64,000 nucleotides of DNA, taken from NCBI GenBank assembly GCA_016271365.2, contig CM057456.1, positions 892,052,001-892,116,000 of the forward strand, read 5' to 3'. The position numbers and the translations under genes were made by a program. Source of the DNA: Neoceratodus forsteri. Taxonomy: Eukaryota; Chordata; Ceratodontiformes; Ceratodontidae. The notes beneath the pieces were generated by a model. That model saw nothing but the letters and a program-made list of their open reading frames with translations, had not been told where the DNA came from and did no database searches. Of this stretch, positions 43,951-55,730 are shown piece by piece. Positions within the stretch are counted from its first letter, which is position 1. Each line of letters starts with the position of its first letter.

Positions 43951-45684
43951 GTCTGGCCCAGTCTGGTGCCATTAGGATCACTCTGCAAGGCTGAGATATG
44001 GCCTTGATCAGAACCCTGAAGATCAAAGGGAAAGGAGGAAATGCATACAGGAACCTGCTTGTCCAATCCAATAGTAGAGCCTCCTGTTGTACAGAGCCCA
44101 GTAGAGGATGCCTGCAACAAAAAAGAGGAAGCTGATGATTGTCCGGGGCTGCAAAGAGATCTATCTCTGGAGTCCCCCCATCTGTTGAAGATAACCTGAA
44201 GGACCAGGAGATTCAGAGTCCATTCGTGATGACCCTGAGAAATTCTGCTAAGAGCATCTGCTAAGATGTTGTCCTTCCCTGGCAGGTGTACAGCCACCAG
44301 GGAAGCGTGAAGGGAATAAGCCAGAGACCATGCCTTCATGGCCTCCGTGCACAAGGCCGAGGACCGAGTGCCTCCCTGCTTGTTGATGTACCACATGGTT
44401 GTGGTATTGTCTATCCTGATTTATACTACTTTCCCCGAACCACAGTTGAGAATGTCTGCAGAGCTAGAAAGACAGCCCTCAACTCCAGAAGGTTTATGTG
44501 ATGTAGGGACTCCTGGTGATACCAGGTTCCCTGAGCTGTAAGCTGGTCCAGATGGGCCCCCCAGCCTAGGAGGGAGGCGTCCGTGGTGAAAAGCACTGAA
44601 GGAGCCTGACTGATGAATGGGACACCTTGCCGAAGGTTGTCCTCCTCCAGCCACCACTGGAGTGCCTGAACTAGAGTCTGGGACACTGGAACCAATTTGG
44701 AGAGAAGGTCCTTTTTCTGAGACCAGTAAGATCTGAGATGAAACTGAATATCTCTCTTCTGAAACCTTGCTCCCTGGACCACAGCTGTGGAGGCTGCCAT
44801 GTGGCCCAGTAACTGAAGAAAATGCCTGGCTGGATGAGAAACCAGAGGTTGAAAAGAGGAAGCCAGAGTGACTAGAGACTGAACTCTTGAAAGAGGAAAG
44901 AATGCTCTTGCCTGGGTATGTCCGCCCCTATGAAAGTGAGCAGCTGAGTTGGTTCCAGAACCGACTTTTCTAGGTTTAGAATGAAGCCCAAGGACTCCAG
45001 CAGCCTTTGGGTGACCTCTAAGGCTGATCTGACTTGGCCAGGGGACTGACCTACTAGGAGCCAGTCATCCAGGTATGGAAACAGAAATATACCCTATCTC
45101 CTGAAGAATGCCACCACTACTGCCAGGCACTTGGTAAACACCCTTGGAGCCGATGTTAGGCCAAAAGGCATGGCTCTGAACTGATAATGGTCTGAGGTCA
45201 ATTCGAACCTGAGGTACTTTCTGTGGGAATGTCTGATGGGTATGTGGAAATAGGCATTCTTGAGATCCAGGGAGGCTAGCCAGTCTCCTGGTCTCAGAGA
45301 GGGAAGAATTACTCCCACAGTCACCATCTTGAACTTTGGTTCTGTAAAGTGTTTGCTGAGGTACCTTAAATCTAGGATGGGTCGCCACTCCCCTGTCTTT
45401 TTTGGGGTAAGGAAGTATCTGGAATAAAGTCCTTTTCCCCTGTGACAAAGAGGTACCTTCTCTACTGCTCGCATGAGCAGAAGAAAGGAGACTTCTGCCT
45501 CTAAGGCCTTTGTCTCCGGGGTGAAAGATCTTGCTCTCATCTTTGGGAATCTTTTGAAGCTGAGAACAAGTCCCTGGCTCACTACTTCCAGGACCCATTT
45601 GTCCGAGGTAATGGAATCCCAGGCCTGGGAATAGTGAGCCAGCCTTCCCCCTACAGGAATTGGGGAGGCGACCCTGACTGACAC
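43497..45684 (-). pseudogene. DIRS-C RT / RNase H / MT-like region (broken)
   Basis: Frame 45684-45094 covers YFLTPKKTGEWRPILDLRYL, DLKNAYFHIPIRHSHRKYLR, QFRAMPFGLTSAPRVF and AVVVAFFRR. It then meets a TAG where DIRS-B has a Gln codon. Past the stop comes FLFPYLDDWL with both catalytic Asp. Further breaks near 44940-45060 lead to 44800-44426 (FTTDASLLGWGAHL, INLLELRA; RNase H). Then 44396 onward has WYINKQGGTRS, HLPGKDNILADALSRI and the MT-like YAFPPFPLIFRVL in the neighbouring frame at 44071-43802. Confidence 0.85.
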
Positions 45685-45739
45685 CTCAGGGTGTCTGTTT
45701 GGCAGGGGGCTTGGACTGAGTGGATGCTGGGGTCCTGGT

Positions 45740-47281
45740 CATCCCTCATCTGCCTCTTCCCCTGAAGAACCCTCTTTGCTGGAAAGAAGAGGAAGCCTGG
45801 GCTTGGTAAAAAGGCCTGTTAAAAGGTCTGCCCCTGCCAGCCCTAAACTGCTGCTTCTGAGGAGTGGTCTGCTTCTCTTTTGCTGCGGCACTCCTATAAG
45901 TGGTCCTGTATTCATCCATCTTCTTCATGTAAGCCTCTTTCTGTTCGCCAAACAGAGAGTTACCAGCAACAGAAAAATCCATGGCCTTAGTCTGGGTATC
46001 CTGTGATAGATTGGTACATCTGAGCTAAGCTAATCTCCTCATGGAGACAGATGTAGCCATGACCCTGGAATGCACAACATTCGAGTCAACAGCAGTGTGA
46101 AATTGGACCTTGGATGCCTCAATACCATCTGTAGCCACGTTCTCCAGCCCCTTGGCTAGCTGGGGAGGGGCATTCTTAGCCAGTTCTAGAACCGTATCCC
46201 ACCTCGATTTCTGGTACCTGGCTGTATATGCCATATAATTGGCTTGTCTGAGTCCCAAAGAGGATGCCAAGTATTGTTTCTTGGCCATGGCATCCACTTT
46301 CCTAGAATCCTTATCTGGGGGGTGACATGCCAGGGGAATATTAGCCTTATCACAGGCTGCAGCGTGCATTACCCCGACATGGCTGCAATGAGTCATAAGG
46401 AATTATGTTCCAGGACCTGACAAGGTATACCTCCTGTCCATCTTTTTATACACAGGAGGTACAGAAGTTGGAAACTGCAACATTTTTTGTGTCTGTTTCC
46501 CCAGGGATTTATGCAGAGGGATAGACACTCTCTTCGACTCTGGGACATCCATCATTTCCATAAAGTCAGGTTCCTCCTGATCCTGTTCAGCTTCTTCCAC
46601 TGGGAGCTAAAGAGTATCAGCCACTTTCTTGTAAAACAAGAAATGGGAGGGGGACTCAGAAAGTCTGGGAGGAGACACATTGGAAGGCCTGTCTGGGGAG
46701 ATGTCAGGCTCTACAGGCTCATCTAGGCCTTCATCTTCCTCTTCTTCTCCATCCCAATCACCCTCATTGAAAGCCTCTGGATCACTGTCAGAAGCGACTA
46801 TGTCCGACCAAACCGAACCTCTATGAACCGTTGCTGGATCAGTCGGAACCGGGCAAAGCGACTGAACAACAGAAATCACTTTAGCAATCTCCTCAGCGGA
46901 CGGACCATGGGAAGTAGGATCCAAACTGGCTGTTTTTCATTTCCTTTTGCTAGGAACCGATTCCGCAGAATCGACTCCCCTTTTGCTCGAGGAGGTATCG
47001 CCCAGGTCAGTGGGCACCCCCTCAAGTTCAGCAACGGCCAAACCGGGCTGGCCATCCGGGTCGGCGGACTTCTTGGCCTTCCTCTCCCTTAGCCTACTCA
47101 AACGTTTTTCCAGAGTGGCTTTGGGAAAGTTTTTACAGATTTGGCAGTCTTCTTTGAGGTGGTCAAACCCCAGACAGTAAACACAGATGAGGTGAGGGTC
47201 GGACTTGGCAAAGGCCTCCTTACACTCAGTACAGTGCTAAAACCCAATGGGACCTGTTTTCTTTTTGGGTTTCTCAGACAT
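45740..47281 (-). pseudogene. DIRS-C gag-like gene (stops and frameshifts)
   Basis: The start MSEKPKKKTGPIGF is at 47281, followed by an in-frame TAG where the family has Gln. Beyond it comes an unshifted zinc motif: HCTECKEAFAKSDPHLICVY, CLGFDHL, CQICKNFP. The acidic segment (46924-46607) has DISPDRPSNVSPPRLSESPS. The core (46396-46025) has LASSLGLRQANYMAYTARYQ, and the C-terminus (45982-45746) has DFSVAGNSLFGEQKE and Arg/Gly-rich FFRGRGR. Residue order matches DIRS-B throughout, so the two are recent relatives. Confidence 0.82.
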
Positions 47282-47680
47282 GCTGGAATACTGAAAAGTC
47301 ACCCTTACCAGCTATTATGCCAGGCAACTAGAAACTGATCAGTTCCAACCATGTCATGGGTCAGTTAAAAAAAAAAAAACAGAAATCGGAATTTTTTTAG
47401 GAACCGATGAGTACTGGAAACCACAGTAATATTTAGAAACAAAACAAAAATAGAATGGGGTTTGGTTCCAAACCGGACCAACCGAAGAAGAACCAAAACC
47501 AAAAAACAATTTCCACAATAATACAATAACTACCTACTACTACCACTTACTGTTACCAAGACAGAAGTAAGAAGACCAAAATAAAGAAATGGTTAAGTAA
47601 AACCGACCGATTTCAACTGATACCGAACCGAAGTGCAGGAGGAATCTCCGGAGTGACTTCACAGTTAGGCGGAGTAAAAA

Positions 47681-47832
47681 ATCTGACGGTTACACTTCAG
47701 AGTGCTAGAGACAGAGGTTTGAAAACCGAGATCAAGCTCAACGTTCTATGCTTCTGCATAGAGTTAACTCCTCACTCTCCGGGGCAGTTCAAGTGCTGGG
47801 ACTAACTGCATTTAGTCAGAATACAGCAAGAC
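47681..47832. repeat. DIRS-C right inverted terminal repeat
   Basis: atctgacggttacacttcag through gaatacagcaagac is the inverted copy of 42202-42355. Confidence 0.9.
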
Positions 47833-47848
47833 TTCATGTTGTTTGAAA

Positions 47849-50800
47849 ACAAACTTCTGGTGCTTCAACTTGATGCACTTGAGAGCTCCAGAGTTTAATC
47901 AAATGGTTAAAGACAGGATTCCACAGATCTTGGGGGAGAATGGTGACCCAGATGTTTCAGCAGCGATTCAGTGGGATACCCTTAAGACAGTGTTGCATGG
48001 GGATATTATTGCTTATTCATTGAGGAAAATTAGAGAGAGAGAGGCACAGCTTATTAAGCTCCAGGGGGAGTTGAAAGCACTGCAGACTTTATATGCCCAG
48101 GGGGATAGAACTGTAAAGGTACAACTACTAACAATAAAACAAAAAATTAAAAAATACCTAGATCAGAAAGCAGAGCAACAGCTCTTTTATCTCAGACTCG
48201 CAGCACATGAGGGGGGCCCCTAAAGGAGCCAGGAATCTGGCCCATAAACTTAGAATGCATAAGGCTAGAGCCTGTGTTATGGCCATGCAAGACCCTACTA
48301 CGGGGAAGCTAGAACATCACCCTAAGATCATTAGACGAGTCATGGCTGAATATTATCAGGATTTATATAGGGCAGAGTCTGAAGACCATAGTCAACAGAT
48401 AGAAGCATACCTTGACAACTTGAAGCTTCCTAAATTGACTGCCTCCCAGATATATATTTTGAGAGCCCCTACTACCTTGATTGAGATAGAGGGAGTGTTG
48501 CAAAGAGCCAAGACCCAGAGAGCTCCAGGACCAGATGGATATCCATTGGAGTTCTATAAAACTCATAAAGAAGAAATACTGCCACCATTACTCCAGGTTA
48601 TCCATGAGATACAGGAAGGAGGTATTCCTCCCCCTTTTGGCAATACGTAGTGATATCTGCCATACTTAAACAAAACAAAAACCCAACCGTACCCTCATCA
48701 CACAGGCCAATTTCAATGTTAAATTTTGATTAAAAAATGTATATGTCTGTGCTAGCACATAGACTTGAAAACATCATGCCCTTATTGAGCAATCATGATC
48801 AGGTGGGCTTTACTAAGGGATGACAGGTTCATGATGCAGTGCGACGAACACATCTACTTAAAGAGTACACAGCAACACGTTCGATTCCCCTGGCACTCAT
48901 TGCATTGGATGCCGAAAAAGCATTTGACAGGGTGGCCTGGCCATTTCTATGGGCTACCTTGTCTAGTTTTGGCTTTCCCCTGGAGATCATACAACAACTG
49001 CAAAATATGTATAAACACCCTTGGGCTTACTTAATATTAGATGGCTCTATCTCTGACCCTTTTCCTCTACAGAGGGGAACTCATCAGAGATGCCCCCTCT
49101 CACCGCTGTTATTTGCTCTGTATCTCCAGCCATTAGCCCAAGCCATTAGAGCTCACCCGGAGACTGAGGGCATACCAATGGGAGGCACAAACCATAAAAT
49201 GTCACTATTTTGTGGACGACATCCTTCTCACTTTAACCTCCCCAGATATATCAATCCCAAGGGTCTGGGAACAACTGGAGATATACGGTAAAATCTCAGT
49301 GTATAACAGTAACCAACAAAAAACTGAGGTACTACTGTGTAATTACATGTCTTCCCTGCTTTAAAATATGCATTTCCCCTTAAGTGGTATAAACAATGGA
49401 AGCGGTACCTTGGGATCCATCTTACTAAAAATCAGATACATGCAAATTTTGAACCCCTAACCCAAAACATAACTGAGGACCTCACACGATGGTCACAGAT
49501 ACCTTTGAGTTTCCTAGCTCGAATAGAAACTATTAAACAAAACATATTTCCTCAGATTTTGTTCTATCTCCAGACACTCCCATTATTTCCAACACAGATG
49601 TATTTTCAAGCTTGGAATAGGCTGATCTCTTGCTTTATATGGCAGGGGAAACCTCCCAGGATTCGGTACTCTCTATCAAAAGACAGGTGGGTTAAATTTA
49701 CCGAATCTCCTGAATTATGCCCGAGCTTCTAAATTAAAGATCATACTCTCCTGGATGAACCCCAATTATATTATGCCCAGGAAGCAGTTTGAGATGACCT
49801 GGAATAGCACAGAAGACCTGACAGACTGTCTCTTTGGACATCCTCCTGGTTGCATACCTCTCTCTAAATCCCCACGATATACTGCAGAGGTGTTAAAGCA
49901 GTGGCTGACTGTACTCAATAAAAGATTATTGCCCATGGAGACACTTTTTCTGAGATCCCTTGCGGTGAATATTGCCTTTCCACCCAATTCTTTGGACAGA
50001 TCCTTAACCCAGTGGTATAAATATAATAACAAACATATTTTTCAATTATTAGGCCCACAGGGCCTTTATTCATTTGTCCAGCTCCAGGCTCAGTATAAAA
50101 TACCCCAGGGCTTCTTTCATAAGAATTTGCAGCTAAAATATTATTTGCGGCAAATGGATGAAGCACTGGCAGCAGTGGCTGAAAATCCCCACTAATAATA
50201 AAATTACTTCTATCACAGAGACAAGGTACCACTCTAGACCATGGTATCAGTCTGGCCTACCTTGCTTTGGGAGAGAAACCAGAAGACTCTACTGAGTCGA
50301 TTAGAGACCATGGGTCCTTGGAATTGGGGACTGACCTACTAGTTACTAACTCGAAGATGGCCTCCCCACTTATGCTTAAGGCCTTGGGATCCCCATATTG
50401 GAAATAGTTTAAATTACGATATAGATTTTTCCACACTCCTGCTGTGGTAGCTAGTTTTACAGGCGATCCTGAAGGAAAGTGCTGGAGGGGATGTGGAGCA
50501 GTACATGCAGACCAGACTCGTATATTTTGGAATTGCAGCATGCTGGGTCCTTATTGAGGGAAGGTAATGCAGGAGCTAGTGGCAATATATGAAAACCCAG
50601 GTCTTTTTACCTCTGCGTATATACTGACAGCTACTACCTCATTTGGTCTAAAAGTAGAGAAGAATGTATACCTGCAAACTACATTGCTAATATTGGCAGC
50701 AAAAAAGGTAATAACTAGACTATGGGGAACAAATAGGCTGCCAACTAAGGGAGAGTGGCTAAACTTGACAAGAGTGATATATAGGATGGAGAGGATGGCG

Positions 50801-50893
50801 GCCAGAGTACAGAATAGAGTGGAGGTATTTGATACAAAATGGAGAAAATGGATTATGTATCAGTTAAGCACTTATTCAGACTTTGTTCCCTGA
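47849..50893 (+). pseudogene. L1-A ORF2, reverse transcriptase half (broken)
   Basis: It resumes in the same phase as the EN half at 36404, with NFWCFNLMHLRAPEFN. The linker is followed by RAPGPDGYPLEFYK (about 48520), a stop after FGNT at 48650, LIALDAEKAFDRVAWPFL (48897) and QRCPLSPLLFALYL (Gly of GCPLSP is Arg). One base is off at about 49213, immediately before VDDILLTLTSPD, so the catalytic Asp pair is out of frame. C-terminal parts follow (IETIKQNIFPQILFYLQ at 49522, CFIWQGKPPR) and a Cys-rich end, CWRGCGAVHADQTRIFWNC near 50480. Element RT would copy L1 RNA at the nick; this copy cannot. Confidence 0.87.
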
Positions 50894-51105
50894 AGCAAAT
50901 CAAATCAATAATGGAGAAATGTTAAAATGAGACTTGTCTAGTTCATGTGATTAATTAGTCCTGATGCTGGGTGACAGTTTTTTTTTGTTTTTTTTTTTAA
51001 GTCCAATGTATAATTATGTAAACTGAATGAATATATCTATGTAAAATGTGTTGTATGATATATAAATGTCCTCATGCCTAATAAAAAAATGTTATACTAA
51101 ATAAA
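50894..51105 (+). other. L1-A 3' untranslated region and tail
   Basis: T-run near 50979-50997. Poly-A signal words cctaataaaaaaat (51078) and ctaaataaaag (51098) stand just before the right target duplication. Confidence 0.75.
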
Positions 51106-51121
51106 AGACAGGGAAATCAGG
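51106..51121. repeat. L1-A target-site duplication, right copy
   Basis: agacagggaaatcagg, identical to 33367-33382. Confidence 0.93.
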
Positions 51122-51566
51122 TTAATCACTGTCACAGCCTCTTCTGCAATCTGAAAGCAGGGTGTGAACATGACATTGCCATGGATTCACAGATGATCAA
51201 ATAGTATTATTGGACCTCAGCCCGTACCCTCAGGTGTGTGATCGATGCCCCATTTTTATTTTTCTCTTTCCACAATTGTCAGAAATTTAGGCTCTGTCAC
51301 ACCACTCTTTACCAAAAAAAAAAAAAAAAAGGTCACTGGTATAAAACATTGTTATTTATGTGTTCTTAACTGAGTTTCTAACACACTTTACAAGCTTGCA
51401 GGTTTCCGTGTGGCACACAACATCTTCATGTACAACAGCAGTAACACTTTCATCTAAGCTGCAAAAACATTCATCTTTTTCCTGAAAAGAAAACAGCTGC
51501 CACAGCTTCAATGTCATCACCATCTTTGTGCCTGACTGGCTCAATATAAGGACTACTACATGAAAA
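51122..51566. other. Non-coding stretch between L1-A and DIRS-E
   Basis: Nothing recognised apart from an A-run near 51314-51331. This should be the original sequence to the right of the L1-A insertion site. Confidence 0.45.
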
Positions 51567-51609
51567 TGAAAATTACGTACCTACCATAACTGTTGATCTT
51601 CTCTTGTAT

Positions 51610-51785
51610 CTTCACCATTCATTACTGCTTGGGTTGTGCCAGAGGCACGCACCCGCTACGGGAGATTTTTTTTTTTTGGAGTCTGCTCCAACGGCACCGC
51701 CCCCGAGAGCGACGCACTGCATCATGCGGAGGGGCGACCGTTAGGTGCAGCAGACTCCTCCTCCTCCATTTCAGTTCTGGTAGTC
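51610..51785. repeat. DIRS-E left inverted terminal repeat
   Basis: Blocks ccattcattactgcttggg, tgtgccagaggcacgc and agactcctcctcctccattt cagttc are inverted at 55555-55730 (ccaagcagtaatgaatgg, gcgtgcctccggcacacc, gaactgaaatggaagaggagtct in plus-strand order). Confidence 0.8.
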
Positions 51786-52754
51786 GGAGAGGCGAAAACA
51801 AAGGGTAAGGAAAAGGGAGAGCGAGGCAAGAGAGCCGAGGGACAGAAAAAGGAAAGTATATAAACTGAAAAAGGAATAAGCTGGTAGAGGACAGAAAGAA
51901 AGAGAGAGAACGCCTACCCTAAGGGACCGCAGGGCCTCACTTCTGGGGTGGCTCCAAGGGAGGAACAGATAAAGAGAAAGAGAAAAATGGGAAGAAGAAG
52001 AAAGGGAAGGAAACAAGGGATGTGGAGAGGGGAGAACACTGCCCATAGATATATTGGTTGCGAGGCTTATAAGCTCAGAACCAAGAACAAGGGAGCAAGA
52101 ATCCCTCCTGATAGGACCGAGAGAAGGTTCAACTGAACCGCTTGTACAGATTGGACACAAAGGGCAGATTCTCTAACCTACCATCATCCTACACTCTAGC
52201 TGAGAGCTCACAGACTGCCCAGGCAGAAATTCTGTTCCGGAAAGAGAGCACCCAACTAGGAAGGGGAATAAGCCCCTTAGCACCTTGTTAAGTGCTAACA
52301 CAGATGTGTGTGGGGAGGGGGTAGGCCCTACAGAAGGCAGCTTTGTATAAAAGGATAGAGTGGGAACTCAGTCGGACTCCCTGAAGGCAAGGCAGGAAGA
52401 ACAGCTCAAGGTAAATGAAGTGCCAGAAGCACCAACCAGAAGAAGCTGACACAATATTAATACCTGCCAGAGGGAACCTGAAAATTGGGGCTGAGCTATA
52501 GAGGGACAGTCTCTTCAGCTGCGAACTGAACAGCATGGCTAAGAAGCCAAGAGGTCACCCCTAGGGGCAATCAGAAAGAGTTCCCTCAGGATAGAATAAA
52601 TCCTACTCATTCCCATTTACCTTGAGGAAAAAGGATCCGTCCAGAGAAGAACGGAAAATCAAGATTGGGTTTTTTTTTTTGGCTTAAAGGCCAACGAGTA
52701 AGGGAGAGGAATGAGTAGGAGGGGAGCCCGCAGTAGGGGAAGGTGGGCGGGTAT
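51786..52754. other. Purine-rich segment of DIRS-E between ITR and ICR
   Basis: Long G/A-rich tracts such as ggaaaagggagagcgaggca and aagagaaagagaaaaatggg. The apparent 129-codon minus-strand frame (52160-51771) is a Ser/Leu-rich by-product. No domain was seen. A T-run lies near 52670-52680. Confidence 0.5.
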
Positions 52755-52857
52755 CAGTAATGAATGGTGAAGATACAAGAGAAGATCAACAATTACGGTA
52801 GGTACGTAATTTTCATATCTTCCCATGTCAATCTTCTCCATTCATTACTGCTTGGGT
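52755..52857. repeat. DIRS-E internal complementary region
   Basis: The left-end complement (cagtaatgaatggtgaagat ... ggtaggtacgtaattttcat) is joined to the right-end complement (atcttcccatgtcaatcttc ... cattcattactgcttggg). Confidence 0.88.
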
Positions 52858-52972
52858 AACTACCAAGCTCCCCCCCAAGGGGGGGATAATAGAAACCCTG
52901 AGGGAACAAGACCCTCAGCCTCCTGCTGGTGGTAAACAGAGGGGAAGTCCCTGGGCTAATCAGACGAGAAGT

Positions 52973-55376
52973 CTATGGTGGAGGAGAGCTAGGAGGTGTC
53001 CCCCGGGGACGGGGAGACGGAGGAAGCCCCTGCAGAAGCCTCCCAGCCCTGAAGGAAAAAAGACGGGTCCCCTGGAAAGAGGAGCGAATCACCCTACGCC
53101 AGGCCAGGGGTGATAACCTTGATAAACGAAGCCATGGCGTCCGTCTAATACAGATCGATGTCCCTGAAAGCCTGGAAGCCACCTCACTGGCGTCGTAAGA
53201 TGCCCTTGCTTGGTGTCTTGCCAGCTCCAGGCCTATAGCACAGAGGGCAATGGCCTGTCTAGATTGCTCCGAATCAGGCATTGATGCTAGAAACTGGAAT
53301 AGCATCGACCATATATGCCTACTGTAGGCAGCATGGTGCGCCTGATGTGAGGCAATGCACAGCATCGCACGAGAAGAAGAGAACACCCTTCTCCCCCACC
53401 GGTCTAACTGTAAGGAATCTGAATCCGTTGGGCAGTCGTGCGCCAGGCGGCGGCGCCCGGGGGAGTTTCTAGGAATGCCAATCCCGAAGGTGGGTTGGGA
53501 AGAGAACCTAGAGACTCCAATGGGGCAGAATACCTTCTCCTGCAGTCTGCCGGGGCTGGAACAGGGATGGCTGGTGACTGCCAGGAACGGATAGATGCCT
53601 CCGGGAAAGGAACAGGCCAGGACAGTACCCCAAAATGCTGGGCACTGAATTCACTGAGAAATTCATGCGTCTCCCGTTCGGTATTGTCTCACCTAACAAA
53701 GGAGATATGAAGATCCCTCACCATCCTCGAAAGGAATTGCTGATATTCAGTGAAATCAGCATCGGACGAGAGATGAGCAGGGGGTTCCTCTCCCTCTGAG
53801 GAGGGAGATGAGGATGATGGAGAGCTCAAATGTCCAGAGGACTCCTGCAGCAGTGGGGATAGGCGAAACACCCACTCATGCACATATCTAACGTATGAGG
53901 GGAAGCCCGCCGCAGAGCCTCTGAGCGTCTCCCAGGATAACGGGCCCGTAGGACCAACATGGCCTGGGAGAGAGGGGGGTGGGTGCAGAGGAGTAGGAGA
54001 GGGACATCTACAACAAGGCAACTGTCTTCTGCTGAGGCGCTGAAATCTGGAAAATGGAGCCCAAGTTGGTGGGATCCCAGACAACAAACCAGGTCACAGA
54101 ACGGAACCCTGGGGATGTGAAGCCTGGAAGAGCCTAGTAGGGGATCCTCCCCTGTGACGAACCTGGGGCTGCATGGGTCCAGAAGGGCAGCCCACAGCAA
54201 CGCCACTGGAGGGGTCCCTGAAGCCAGAGAGGGAAGGATGGGGCCCAGCGCTACGGTTCCTACCCGCACCCCGAGGGATGACAAGTGAAGACCGAGGCGC
54301 CTCAACTCGGTCTCTCAACCCCCCGGACTCTGAGAACACCCTCCTCCTCGACCCCAGCGACAATCCACCCCGAGCAGGTGCAGCAGCACCTGGATTGGCA
54401 GCTACCGCAACCTGCTCAGGAGGATGAGCCCTTCCCCCCACCTCCACACTATCCCCCTCCAGGGACCCCAGACCACCCCCAGCCTGGGAGGCCTCAGGAG
54501 AGGACAGCAGAGGAAACAGAGGAATAGGCACGCTGGACCACCTAGCATCTCATCTCACTGGAGACCCTGACTCCGAAGAATCAGGGTGCCAGGATGGGTC
54601 CATGTCCGAATCATCCAAGGAGGAGGACGAGGCGGAAGAGACCAGCTGGACCTCAATACTGGCCACCCCAGAGGTCTCCACAAAAACGGCAATGCAAATG
54701 GTGTCAGTGTCACCAGCGGTGCCGGACGATCTCAGGCCACCCGCAACGCCCAAACCCGGCCCTAACTCCCCAACAGCGCCAGTCAGACCTGTGGCACCGC
54801 CCTTGGCGCTGGGACCCGACTCGGTGCAGCTTAAAGAGTCGACCAGGCCCACGGCACCAGGATCCAGAGTGGCGCCGGAAGGCGGTGTCGAGGGTCCACT
54901 GATGCCGGGCCCAGCAGACCTGGGCCTTGACACTGAGGGAGCCTGCACCTCCGAAGAGGTGACTGCCAAGGTGGTGTCTCCACCGCGGCCCAGGGAGGGA
55001 ACACGGCGCTCCTTCGACACCGTGAAAGAGGCCTCCTCCTCGGCAAGACTAGGAGATGTGGAGGCCCCCTCTTCTCCAGACCGTATAGGCCTCGGAGGGG
55101 ACCCAGAGGAAGGGTCTAGAGATGTTACCTGGGAAGCCCTGGAGCGACGCCATCCCCGAAAGTCGGCGGAACCTTGCTGATCTTGAATGCGCGGACTTCA
55201 AAGACCTGATGTTCCATCGAGAAACAGGTGTCGCACGAATCCATATCATGGTTGGGTCCCAGGCAGTGAAGGCAAACATCATGCCGGTCTGTAACGGAAA
55301 AATGCCGGCCACAGGAGCACCGACACATAGGGGCGCAGCCCGCTTTCGACTTACACTTTGCTCCCAAACCGGACAT
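52973..55376 (-). pseudogene. DIRS-E gag-like gene
   Basis: The start MSGLGAKCKSKAGC is at about 55376. A zinc motif follows at once: CSCGRHFSVTDRHDVCLHCL and DSCDTC, the same C-x-C/C-x-x-C-x-x-x-x-H/C-x-x-C layout as in DIRS-A to -C. The middle is Ser/Pro/Gly-rich and crosses several frames (54,000-55,050). The C-terminal core in 53386-52973 has SSSRAMLCIASHQAHHAAYS, ASRLSGTSICIRRTPWLRLS and a Pro/Arg-rich end. These align with the SLGLRQ ... RVKATSVALQRMAWLRC core of DIRS-B gag. At least two frame changes are present. No RT frame follows. Confidence 0.75.
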
Positions 55377-55554
55377 GATGCAAAAACAATATAAAACACA
55401 GAAAAAGGCTCCCAGCACCGTAGAAATAAGGAACGGTCTTACCGGACTGAAAACGGTTCAACAGCAGCGGGAGGAACTGGAGAAGGAGTCGCAGGAAGGC
55501 CTATGATGCAGTTCAACAATCTCACACACGCGGTAGCAGGTGCAGCCTCGACGG
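55377..55554 (-). other. DIRS-E gag leader
   Basis: Sequence between the right ITR and the gag start. Non-coding by position. A 101-codon minus-strand frame (55744-55439) crosses the ITR and has no recognised domain. Confidence 0.45.
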
Positions 55555-55730
55555 TGGGAGAAACGGAACTGAAATGGAAGAGGAGTCTGTGGCACCTAGC
55601 AGCGGCCGCTTCACTCCATGGCTGACGAGCTGCCATTACGGGGCGCCTGGAGCTGACTCTAAAACACAAAATATTGTAGTGGTAGCGTGCCTCCGGCACA
55701 CCCCAAGCAGTAATGAATGGTAAAGATTGA
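55555..55730. repeat. DIRS-E right inverted terminal repeat
   Basis: Inverted copy of 51610-51785, diverged in the inner half. Confidence 0.8.

Larger units (their letters stand above)
42158..47847 (-). mobile_element. DIRS-C, complete-length YR retrotransposon in DIRS-D right end
   Basis: The same subfamily as DIRS-B: left end agaaaaaattacttacc, right end cttcatgttgtttgaa, about 5.7 kb, coded on the minus strand. It lies just inside the right end of DIRS-D after gagagagaa, echoing DIRS-B just inside the right end of DIRS-A after gaatagaa. gag, RT/RNase H/MT and YR are all recognisable, and every catalytic motif of RT (YLDDW) and YR (R, H-x-x-R, Y) survives, but many single stops and frameshifts break them up. 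Confidence 0.92.
33383..51105 (+). mobile_element. L1-A, full-length L1/Tx1-like LINE split by nested DIRS elements
   Basis: A two-ORF LINE bounded by a 16-bp target duplication. ORF1 is at 33531-34529. ORF2 starts near 35669, is interrupted at 36404/36405 and resumes at about 47849. The two L1 blocks (33383-36404 and 47849-51105) total about 6.3 kb, a plausible full length. The 3' end carries cctaataaaaaaatgttata and a short A-rich tail. The 5' leader is about 150 bp. It is the oldest element in this nest, because DIRS-D and DIRS-C lie inside it. Confidence 0.9.

Noticed and set aside
51771..52160. 129-codon Ser/Leu-rich ORF in DIRS-E
   Set aside because: It is the complement of a purine-rich tract; low complexity explains it.
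54602..55180. 192-codon plus-strand ORF in DIRS-E
   Set aside because: Antisense to the Ser/Pro-rich middle of gag. The zinc motif and core fix the coding strand as minus.
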